Below are positions 25,668-32,494 of a stretch of 64,000 nt of DNA, piece after piece. Source of the stretch: Endosaccharibacter trunci (GTDB lineage: Bacteria; Pseudomonadota; Alphaproteobacteria; Acetobacterales; Acetobacteraceae); contig JAMSKV010000016.1 of NCBI GenBank assembly GCA_024515975.1, forward strand, positions 1 through 64,000, in the 5' to 3' direction. Under the pieces are notes generated by a model, which was not told the origin of the DNA, ran no database searches, and was given only the letters and a program-made list of their open reading frames with translations. A program made the translations under genes and the position numbers. Position 1 is the stretch's first letter. Each line of letters begins with the position of its first letter.

Positions 25668-26618
25668 TCAGGGCGGAAGGATCGTCTCGTCGGGCAGAAG
25701 ACCCCAGAAGGCGCTGCGCGGAAGCCAACCGCTATAGTCGCGGACGCTGACCTTGCACCAGCCCGAGCCTGGGGGGCAGCTGCGTATTCGTCCAACGATA
25801 CCCGGCATCAGCACCGCAACCAAGTTACCATCCGGTTGGGGCTGCGCGCGCAACGCCACGGAGCCGGCCGGCAGCACGCTGCTGGGCGAAGCGAGGCGGC
25901 CGGCCACGGTCGGCACATTTGAGCTGCCGAGGTTGTGCACCTCGCCGACGGTGTCGGGCGCCGCGAGAGGCGCGTCCGACGCCGCGGCCGCAGTGCTGCC
26001 GTCGGAGCCGGGGCCGCCCGGGATCACGAAGGTGCGGGTGCCCATCAGCGTCGCCTGGTGCACCCAGCCCTTCACCCCGTCGGAATCCTCCACCAGACGC
26101 CACACGTCGAACTCGCGCTCGATCTTCACCGGCAGGTCGCGGCGCTTGTAGACCCATTGGATCGGGTAGCGCGTGCCCGGACCGCCGCGCAGATTCACTG
26201 CATCGGCGCGCAAGGACGCGAAACGCGGCAAAGGCAGGCCGGTGGACGTGCCCTTGGCCGGAACCGGCGGCGGGGCGGGCGCAGGCGGAGCGGCCACCGG
26301 CGCCGGCACCGGTTTGGGCGGAACGGCCGGCGCCGCCACCGGCGCGCGATGATGCGCGGGTGCGGCATGGGCGTGATTGTGGGCCGGCGCATGCTCGGTC
26401 CGATGCCGCACGGCATGGCCCGGCCGATGCGCGTCGCGCGAGGGCTCGTGTCCGGTCTCGTGGCTCGTCTTGTGGGCGGCGTGATGGGTCGGCTGGTCCT
26501 GCGCCAGCGCCGGGGCGCCCACCAGAATCGCCATCAGGCCGAAAAGGGCGGCCATCCGGCCGGACGGCGACGGAAGACGGCCCGAACGCAAGGACCGGCG
26601 GGGAAAGGCAGCTCGCAT
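25668..26618 (-). CDS. Exported His-rich protein with bacterial SH3 domains
   Basis: A 316-residue exported protein. A long basic n-region is followed by the hydrophobic core MAALFGLMAILVGAPALA; a shorter start at 26555 would give a standard signal peptide. After cleavage comes a His-rich region of about 60 residues with many H, then a Pro/Ala-rich linker. Next is an SH3-like domain (SH3_4 type, block NLRGGPGTRYPIQWVYKRR ... GWVHQATLMG) and a second, weaker one near the C terminus (VALRAQPQPDG ... WCKVSV). Such domains bind cell-wall peptides. The His tract may bind metal, which is inference. It lies 47 nt upstream of pyk. Confidence 0.82.
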   Translation of the reverse strand: MRAAFPRRSLRSGRLPSPSGRMAALFGLMAILVGAPALAQDQPTHHAAHKTSHETGHEPSRDAHRPGHAVRHRTEHAPAHNHAHAAPAHHRAPVAAPAVPPKPVPAPVAAPPAPAPPPVPAKGTSTGLPLPRFASLRADAVNLRGGPGTRYPIQWVYKRRDLPVKIEREFDVWRLVEDSDGVKGWVHQATLMGTRTFVIPGGPGSDGSTAAAASDAPLAAPDTVGEVHNLGSSNVPTVAGRLASPSSVLPAGSVALRAQPQPDGNLVAVLMPGIVGRIRSCPPGSGWCKVSVRDYSGWLPRSAFWGLLPDETILPP

Positions 26619-26684
26619 GGGCCATGCGTGCCCTCCCGAAGACGGCGAGGCAAGAGCCCGCATCGGCGATCGAGCGTCTTCCGC

Positions 26685-27068
26685 CTATGGCGACACGATT
26701 TGTCCGGCTCCGACCTCGAGCAGGAAGCTCGGCGCGCCGACACGCTCCACACCGTCGATCAAGGCGGCGTCGTCGAGCCCGATGGCCAGCATGCCGGATA
26801 CGCACGCCATCAAACGCGTGCCCATCGGCAGCAGGGTCTCGCGCAGCTCCTCGAATCCGGCCACGCCGCGCTGCCGGAACGCCGCGTCCTGCGCCGCGGC
26901 GTCATGGAGGCCGGAGAAGTCCCGGCACAGCGCATGAAGACCGCCCTGGGTCGCGAACAGAACCGTCGGCCGCCCCAGCGCTGCGGCGGTGGCGGCCAGC
27001 ATCAGTCCCGTATGGGCGCGCTCGAACGAGGCGGTCGCCAGCAGAACCCCGAACGGCAGCGCGGTCAT
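26685..27068 (-). CDS. DsrE/DsrF-like small protein
   Basis: A 127-residue protein of the DsrE/DsrF-like fold. The Rossmann-type start VLLATASFERAHTGLMLAATAAALG and the conserved cysteine in LMACVSGML (C89), plus C48 in LHALCRDF, match the family, whose members bind or transfer sulfur or act in redox steps. The ATG at 27068 overlaps the moeB stop (ATGA). Coupling to a ThiF/MoeB-type adenylyltransferase suggests a shared role in sulfur transfer, which is inferred from context. Confidence 0.8.
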   Translation of the reverse strand: MTALPFGVLLATASFERAHTGLMLAATAAALGRPTVLFATQGGLHALCRDFSGLHDAAAQDAAFRQRGVAGFEELRETLLPMGTRLMACVSGMLAIGLDDAALIDGVERVGAPSFLLEVGAGQIVSP

Positions 27069-27862
27069 GCCGGCACGCCCGCATGCGCCGACAGGTCGCG
27101 AATGGCCGGATGCGCGCCGCAAAGCGGACAGTCCGGGTCGCTGTGCAGGCGCATCCGGACGAACCGCATCTGCAGCGCATCCCAGGTCAGCACGCTGCCC
27201 GCCAGGGTTTCGCCCAGATCGAGAATCTGTTTCAGCGCCTCCGTGGCCTGGAGCGTGCCCATCACACCCGTCACGGCGCCGAGCACACCCGCCTCCTGGC
27301 AGCTCGGCGCATCGTCGGCCGGCACGGGATGCAGGCAGCGGTAACAGCCAGTGCCGTTTCCGGGCGCGAAGGTGGCGAGCTGGCCGGAAAAGCGCGACAC
27401 CGAGGCCGAGACCAGGGCACGTCCCGCCAATGCGCAGGCATCGTTGACTAGATAGCGGGTGCGGAAATTGTCGGAGCCGTCGCAGACCAGATCGTATTGA
27501 CCGATCAGCGTCAGGGCATTCGCGGCGTCGAGCCGCGCTTCGTGCTCGACCACCCGCACCAGGGGGTTCAAACGGTGCAGCGTCTCGGCCGCCGAGCGCG
27601 TCTTCTTCCGGCCGATCGTGTCGGTGGCGTGGATCACCTGGCGCTGAAGGTTGGAGAGCTCGACCACGTCGTCATCCACCAGACCGATCGTGCCCACGCC
27701 GGCGGCGGCCAGATACAGCGCAACAGGGGCGCCCAGACCGCCCGCTCCCACCACCAGAACCCGCGCGGCCCGCAACCTGGCCTGCCCCGTGCCCCCCACC
27801 TCCGGCAACAGAATATGCCGGCTGTAGCGCTGGATTTCGTGTTCGGAAAAATCGAGGTCCAT
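27065..27862 (-). CDS. moeB: MoeB/ThiF/HesA-family adenylyltransferase
   Basis: E1-like enzyme that adenylates the C-terminal glycine of a ubiquitin-like sulfur carrier (MoaD or ThiS). The 265-residue protein starts with RYSRHILLPEVGG, the classical MoeB N terminus. The nucleotide site GAGGLGAP is at 39-46 and the catalytic region SDNFRTRYLVNDAC follows. A PSCQEAGVLG cysteine and two zinc CxxC pairs (CYRC and CPLC) are present. ATG at 27862. Whether it serves molybdopterin or thiamine cannot be decided here; neither carrier is in the window. Confidence 0.9.
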   Translation of the reverse strand: MDLDFSEHEIQRYSRHILLPEVGGTGQARLRAARVLVVGAGGLGAPVALYLAAAGVGTIGLVDDDVVELSNLQRQVIHATDTIGRKKTRSAAETLHRLNPLVRVVEHEARLDAANALTLIGQYDLVCDGSDNFRTRYLVNDACALAGRALVSASVSRFSGQLATFAPGNGTGCYRCLHPVPADDAPSCQEAGVLGAVTGVMGTLQATEALKQILDLGETLAGSVLTWDALQMRFVRMRLHSDPDCPLCGAHPAIRDLSAHAGVPA

Positions 27863-27935
27863 GCGTTCTGTTTACCGAACCTCAACCCTGAAGCCGATAG
27901 GCTGGTCCCACCTCTTCCGATCCCGCGAAACTTTC

Positions 27936-27965
27936 TTGACCGCAGCGTGCTGAACAAGAAACTAT
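27936..27965 (+). promoter_or_regulatory. possible sigma-70 promoter for the DUF2939 gene
   Basis: TTGACC (27936-27941), an 18-nt spacer and AACTAT (27960-27965), 45 nt before the ATG at 28010. The -35 is good, the -10 poor. Confidence 0.35.
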
Positions 27966-28009
27966 GGGGTCCGCACACTATCCGACCGGTTTAGGCGGCC
28001 CCGAACTGG

Positions 28010-28636
28010 ATGCGCAGCATGTCAACGACGCTTGCAATCGGCCAACGACCGCACGACGCCCCGCTTTCCGAGAGCCGGCGACGAAGCAGTCGGGCCGGCC
28101 TGCGCGCCGTATCCGCCTGCTGCATGGTGATCGCGGTGATGCTCTACGCCTTCTCGCCGTTGGCGACCCTGCTGCAGGCCGCGAACGGCGTTCGCAACGG
28201 GGATGTCGCGGCGCTTCGGGATGCGCTGGACTGGAAGAGCGTCCGCGCGGGTCTCAAGCAAGATATCGCCCAAAATCTCGACTCCGGGCCGGCCACGGCG
28301 CAAGCGGCTGTGGCTGAAGACGAGCTTCCGGCTTTTGGCAGCTCGTTCGTGACGACCGTCGCCTCGCATGCGATCGACAACGAGATGACGCCCGAAGCCC
28401 TGATGCGCCTGCTATCCGGACAGGCCGGACCCGCGACGGACTGGCGCGGCGTGCTCGGCAGGATCGCCTCGCTCCGGTTCACCGGCCCAAGCCAGTTCGA
28501 GGCGGCGATCCGCATGGGCGGCCCGGACGCGAAGCCGACGCTGCTCTCCATGCGGCTCGAGCAATGGCACTGGCGGATCACGCATCTCGAACTGCCATCC
28601 GACGACGACGCACCGCCGGCAACTCATCGCACCTGA
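28010..28636 (+). CDS. DUF2939-type membrane-anchored protein
   Basis: A 208-residue protein with one membrane segment (about 33-54, AVSACCMVIAVMLYAFSPLATL). The pattern after the helix, LQAANGVRNGDVAALRDALDWKSVRAGLKQDI, is typical of DUF2939 proteins, which sit at the inner membrane with a periplasmic domain and have no known function. The start may be the ATG at 28010 or at 28019 (MSTTLAIG). It is divergent from moeB and stands alone. Confidence 0.82.
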   Translation: MRSMSTTLAIGQRPHDAPLSESRRRSSRAGLRAVSACCMVIAVMLYAFSPLATLLQAANGVRNGDVAALRDALDWKSVRAGLKQDIAQNLDSGPATAQAAVAEDELPAFGSSFVTTVASHAIDNEMTPEALMRLLSGQAGPATDWRGVLGRIASLRFTGPSQFEAAIRMGGPDAKPTLLSMRLEQWHWRITHLELPSDDDAPPATHRT

Positions 28637-28712
28637 TCCATTCCCCTTCCGTTGGCTGTGTCGGCGCCCCATTTAGGGGGTTGGACCGAACGGAACGGGA
28701 ACCGACACGCGC

Positions 28713-29942
28713 ATGGATCTGCTCGGCAAGCTCGAGATCCTGGCCGACGCCGCCAAATATGACGCGTCCTGCGCCTCCAGCGGCACGGAAAAGCGCGACA
28801 GCCGCGGGGAGAGCAAGGGCGTCGGATCCACGGAAGGCATGGGCATCTGCCACGCCTACGCTCCGGACGGGCGCTGCATCTCGCTGCTCAAGATCCTGCT
28901 GACCAATGTCTGCATGTTCGAGTGCGCGTATTGCATCAACCGCGCCTCCTCCTCCGTGAAGCGGGCCCGCTTCACCGTGGACGAGGTGGTGAAGCTTACT
29001 CTGGGCTTCTACCGGCGTAATTGCATCGAGGGGCTGTTCCTGTCCTCCGGCATCATCCGCTCGCCGGACTACACCATGGAGCAGGTGATCGCCGTGGCCC
29101 GCACGTTGCGGGTCGAGCACGGCTTCCGGGGCTATATCCACCTCAAGACCATTCCGGACGCCGATCCGCTGCTGCTGGAAGAAGCCGGGCGCTGGGCCGA
29201 CCGGCTGAGCATCAACGTGGAGCTGCCGACCGAGGCCGCTTTGAAGGATTACGCCCCCGAAAAGGACATGGGCGGCATCCGGCGGTCGATGGGTCGGATG
29301 CGATTCGGCATCGACGCGGCGCGCGAGAAGCCGCGCCCGGGTGGCGCCAAGCCGCCGCGCTTCGCCCCGGCCGGGCAGAGCACGCAGATGATCGTCGGCG
29401 CCGATCCCAGCACGGACCGCACCATTCTGCGCCTGAGCAACACGCTCTACGGCGCCTATGGGCTGCGCCGGGTCTATTATTCCGCCTTCTCGCCGATCCC
29501 GGACGCGTCCGCCGCCCTGCCGATCAAACCCGCCCCGCTGCTGCGCGAACACCGTCTGTATCAGGCCGACTGGCTGCTGCGATTCTACGGCTTCGGCGTA
29601 GAGGAGCTGGCGACCGACCCGGACGGCAATCTCGATCTGGTGCACGACCCCAAGCTCGCCTGGGCGCTGGAAAATCGGCACATGTTCCCCGTGGATATCA
29701 ACCGGGCCGACCGGGAGGCTCTGCTGCGCGTTCCGGGCCTGGGCGTGAAATCCGTCGACCGCATCCTGCTGTCACGCCGCCACCGGGCCTTGCGCCTGGA
29801 AGATCTGGCCCGGTTGCGCGTTTCCCTGGCCAAGGTAGCGCCTTTTCTGGTCGCTCTCGATCACCGGCCGACGCAGGAGCCGGATTCCGCACGCCTGTCG
29901 TTGAAACTGGCGCCGAAACCGAAACAGCTCGCTCTGCTTTAA
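28713..29942 (+). CDS. Radical SAM protein, UdgX-linked DNA modification/repair type
   Basis: A 409-residue radical SAM protein of the TIGR03916 kind, which is found next to UdgX-type uracil-DNA glycosylases. The CxxxCxxC motif is CMFECAYC at 67-74. Before it is GICHAYAPDGRCISLLKILLTNV and after it NRASSSVKRARF. A helix-hairpin-helix DNA-binding element, LRVPGLGVKSVDRILLSRRHR, lies near residues 335-355. The ATG at 28713 gives the usual MDLLGKLEILADAAKYDASC start. It is 40 nt upstream of the DUF4130-UdgX gene. The family is thought to act on DNA, but the reaction is not established. Confidence 0.9.
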   Translation: MDLLGKLEILADAAKYDASCASSGTEKRDSRGESKGVGSTEGMGICHAYAPDGRCISLLKILLTNVCMFECAYCINRASSSVKRARFTVDEVVKLTLGFYRRNCIEGLFLSSGIIRSPDYTMEQVIAVARTLRVEHGFRGYIHLKTIPDADPLLLEEAGRWADRLSINVELPTEAALKDYAPEKDMGGIRRSMGRMRFGIDAAREKPRPGGAKPPRFAPAGQSTQMIVGADPSTDRTILRLSNTLYGAYGLRRVYYSAFSPIPDASAALPIKPAPLLREHRLYQADWLLRFYGFGVEELATDPDGNLDLVHDPKLAWALENRHMFPVDINRADREALLRVPGLGVKSVDRILLSRRHRALRLEDLARLRVSLAKVAPFLVALDHRPTQEPDSARLSLKLAPKPKQLALL

Positions 29943-29982
29943 TCATCCCAAGGGGCCGACACCCCGGGGAGGAGCAGACGGG

Positions 29983-31464
29983 GTGGTGAAAACGGTCGTC
30001 CTGGCGCACGAGGTCGATTTCGGCGGCTGGCGCGATGCGGTCCGCAGGCTGGTCCTGTCCGGCACGCCGCCCGAGGAGGTGCATTTCGCCGTCGGCGCGC
30101 CGACCGATCTGTTCGCCCTGGACGGAGAGCCGCCGGCGGAACCCGACGCCACGCCGACGGGCACGTTTTCCGTGTCCCGCGCCCTGGTGGCGTTGGCGGA
30201 AACGGTGATCCAAGCGCGCGAGACGGAGCGGTTCTCGCTGCTCTACACCCTGGTATGGCGGGCGCAGCACGGCGAGAAGCGCATCACCGAGCAGGTGACC
30301 GACCCGGCCGTGCAGCGCGCGATCCGCCTGGCGCAATCGGTGCGGCGCGACACGCACAAGATGCGGGCCTTTCTGCGCTTTCGCGAGGTGCCGGAGCCGG
30401 ACGGCACGCGCTACGTGGCCTGGTTCGAGCCGGAGCATTTCATCGTCGAAGCGAATGCCGACTTCTTCGTGCGGCGCTTCGCGACCATGGTGTTCTCGAT
30501 CCTGACGCCCTACCGCTCGTTCCATTGGACCGGCGAGACCCGGTCCTTCGGGCCCGGTGCCGATCTGAGCCACGTGCCGGACGACGATGCGCTCGAGCAG
30601 TACTGGCGCACCTATTACAGCGCGATCTTCAACCCGGCCCGGCTGAAGGTCGGCGCGATGGTGTCGGAGATGCCGAAGAAATATTGGCGCAACCTCCCCG
30701 AGGCCGCGGCGATACCGGACCTGATCCGGGGTGCGCGAAACCGCACCGAAGCCATGCTGGAAGCGCCCGCCATGCCACCTGAGACCCGCCCTATGGAACA
30801 GCGCCGGGGCGCTGCGCGCAAAGCGCCGGGCGCCCCGCCCGAAGCGGCACAGGACGGCGAGTCTGCGGACACGCTGCCGGCCTTGCGGAAGGCGGCGGAA
30901 GCCTGCCGTCGCTGCCCGCTCTGGGAGCCTGCGACGCAGATGGTGTTCGGCGAGGGACCGGCGGATGCCCGCATGATGATGGTCGGCGAACAGCCCGGAG
31001 ACCAGGAGGATCTGGCCGGCAAGCCGTTCGTGGGGCCGGCGGGGCAGATGCTGAACCGCGCGATCGAGGAGGCCGGGATCGACCGCTCCGTGGTCTACGT
31101 CACCAATGCGGTGAAGCATTTCAAATTCGAGCCGCGCGGCAAGCGACGGATCCACGCCAAGCCCGATCTGGTCGAGATCGACGCCTGTTCGGTGTGGCTG
31201 GAGGAGGAGCGCCGTCTGGTCAGGCCGTCGCTTCTGGTGATGCTGGGCGCCACCGCCGCGCGGGCGGTGCTGGGGCGGACGGTGACGATCGGGCGCGAAC
31301 GTTCCAAGCCGATCGCTCTGCCCGACCGTTTCGGCAGCAACGCCCAGGGCCTCGTCACCGTTCATCCGTCCTATCTGCTGCGCATTCCCGACGCGGAAAC
31401 GAAGCAGCGCGAATACGCGGCCTTCGTGGCCGATCTGAAGCAAGCGCGGGAGCTGTTGCGATGA
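29983..31464 (+). CDS. DUF4130-UdgX fusion, uracil-DNA binding/glycosylase protein
   Basis: A 493-residue two-domain protein. Residues 1 to about 250 match DUF4130/TIGR03915 (start TVVLAHEVDFGGWRDAVRRLVLSG; YWRTYYSAIFNPARLK). Residues from about 295 are UdgX, a family-4-like uracil-DNA glycosylase. Iron-sulfur cysteines begin at C308 and C311 (ACRRCPLW), motif A is GEQPGDQED (335-343) and motif B is VHPSY (460-464). The UdgX-specific insert KRRIH carries H391, equivalent to the mycobacterial histidine that bonds covalently to uracil-excised DNA. The GTG at 29983 follows GGAGGAGC. The stop overlaps the next ATG. Confidence 0.92.
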   Translation: MVKTVVLAHEVDFGGWRDAVRRLVLSGTPPEEVHFAVGAPTDLFALDGEPPAEPDATPTGTFSVSRALVALAETVIQARETERFSLLYTLVWRAQHGEKRITEQVTDPAVQRAIRLAQSVRRDTHKMRAFLRFREVPEPDGTRYVAWFEPEHFIVEANADFFVRRFATMVFSILTPYRSFHWTGETRSFGPGADLSHVPDDDALEQYWRTYYSAIFNPARLKVGAMVSEMPKKYWRNLPEAAAIPDLIRGARNRTEAMLEAPAMPPETRPMEQRRGAARKAPGAPPEAAQDGESADTLPALRKAAEACRRCPLWEPATQMVFGEGPADARMMMVGEQPGDQEDLAGKPFVGPAGQMLNRAIEEAGIDRSVVYVTNAVKHFKFEPRGKRRIHAKPDLVEIDACSVWLEEERRLVRPSLLVMLGATAARAVLGRTVTIGRERSKPIALPDRFGSNAQGLVTVHPSYLLRIPDAETKQREYAAFVADLKQARELLR

Positions 31465-32360
31465 GCATGAGAATGGTGGAAACGCCGATTCTGTCGATCG
31501 GCTGTTTCATCACCGGACCGGAGGATGGGCTGCCTTTGGTTTTGCTGCATGGCTGGCCGGACGATGCCACCTGCTGGGAAGCCATGCTGCCGGCGCTGAA
31601 CGAGGCGGGATATCGCATCATCGTTCCGTATCTTCGTGGCTGTGGCCCGACGCGGTTCCTTCGCGACGACACCATGCGTTCGGGCGAGATGGTGGCGATG
31701 GCGCAGGATCTGTTCGATCTGGCCGACGCCCTGAATCTCGGCCGCTTCGCCGTGGTCGGGCACGATTGGGGCGCGCGCATCGCCTATATCGCCGCGGCGC
31801 TGCGTCCGGAGCGGATCACCGCGATCGCGGCCTTGTCCGTTGGCTGGAACGGCAACGATCCGGACGCGCCGATCTCCCTGCAGCAGCAGCAGAGTTATTG
31901 GTATCAGTGGCTGATGGCGACGCCGCGCGGCGTCGATCTGGTGGAGAACCAGCGTCGCAGCTTCACGAACTATATCTGGTATAGCTGGAATCCGAACTGG
32001 ACGGTGCCGGAGGATATGTTCCGCACCGCAGCCGCCGCGTTCAGCAATCCGGACTGGGCTTCCATCACCCTGCACTCCTATCGCGTGCGCTGGAAGCATG
32101 CCGAGCCCGATCCGGCCTATGCCGCGCAGACGGCGCGCGTCATCGACAACCCCGTGATCTCGGTACCGACATTGATGATCCAGGGGGCGATCGACCCCTG
32201 CGCGCTACCGTCATCGTCGGAAAACAAGGAAAGCCTGTTCTCCGCGCGCTACGATCGCGTCGTTCTCGATGGAATCGGACATTTCCCGCAGCGTCAGGCG
32301 CCGGAACGCGTGCTCGAACACCTGCTGCCGTTTCTGGCCGAGATTGGGAAAAGAGGATGA
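31461..32360 (+). CDS. Alpha/beta hydrolase, epoxide-hydrolase/dehalogenase-like
   Basis: A 299-residue alpha/beta-hydrolase. The oxyanion motif HGWP (30-33), the nucleophile elbow GHDWGA with Asp D102 and the late histidine in GIGHFPQ form an Asp-His triad, as in epoxide hydrolases and haloalkane dehalogenases rather than Ser esterases. A second acid is plausible in GAIDPC. No signal peptide. Its ATG overlaps the UdgX stop as ATGA, so it is co-translated with the repair cassette, though a biochemical link is not obvious. Substrate unknown. Confidence 0.85.
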   Translation: MSMRMVETPILSIGCFITGPEDGLPLVLLHGWPDDATCWEAMLPALNEAGYRIIVPYLRGCGPTRFLRDDTMRSGEMVAMAQDLFDLADALNLGRFAVVGHDWGARIAYIAAALRPERITAIAALSVGWNGNDPDAPISLQQQQSYWYQWLMATPRGVDLVENQRRSFTNYIWYSWNPNWTVPEDMFRTAAAAFSNPDWASITLHSYRVRWKHAEPDPAYAAQTARVIDNPVISVPTLMIQGAIDPCALPSSSENKESLFSARYDRVVLDGIGHFPQRQAPERVLEHLLPFLAEIGKRG

Positions 32361-32364
32361 GAGC

Positions 32365-32494
32365 GGAAAGATTCTTCTTTTTCTGAAGAAAAAGAAGCAA
32401 AAAGACTTTTGTCCGTTTGGTTCGGAGTGCGCGGCACGGTCCGGAGTCTGGCGGACATAAGTTCTTCTGGTTCTGTCTTTCAAGACAGAACACC
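32365..32494 (-). repeat. dispersed structured repeat, copy B
   Basis: About 130 nt filling the whole gap between the convergent hydrolase and TonB-receptor genes. It contains three stem-loops: TTCTTTTTC / GAAAAAGAA (32375-32383, 32388-32396), ACTTTTGTCCG / CGGACATAAGT (32405-32415, 32452-32462, one mismatch), and a perfect 10-bp stem at 32470-32479 / 32482-32491. It aligns with copy A at 11776-11899. In the terminal hairpin a G-C pair here replaces a T-A pair in copy A. The T-rich and A-rich arms could also stop transcription from both sides. Confidence 0.8.
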
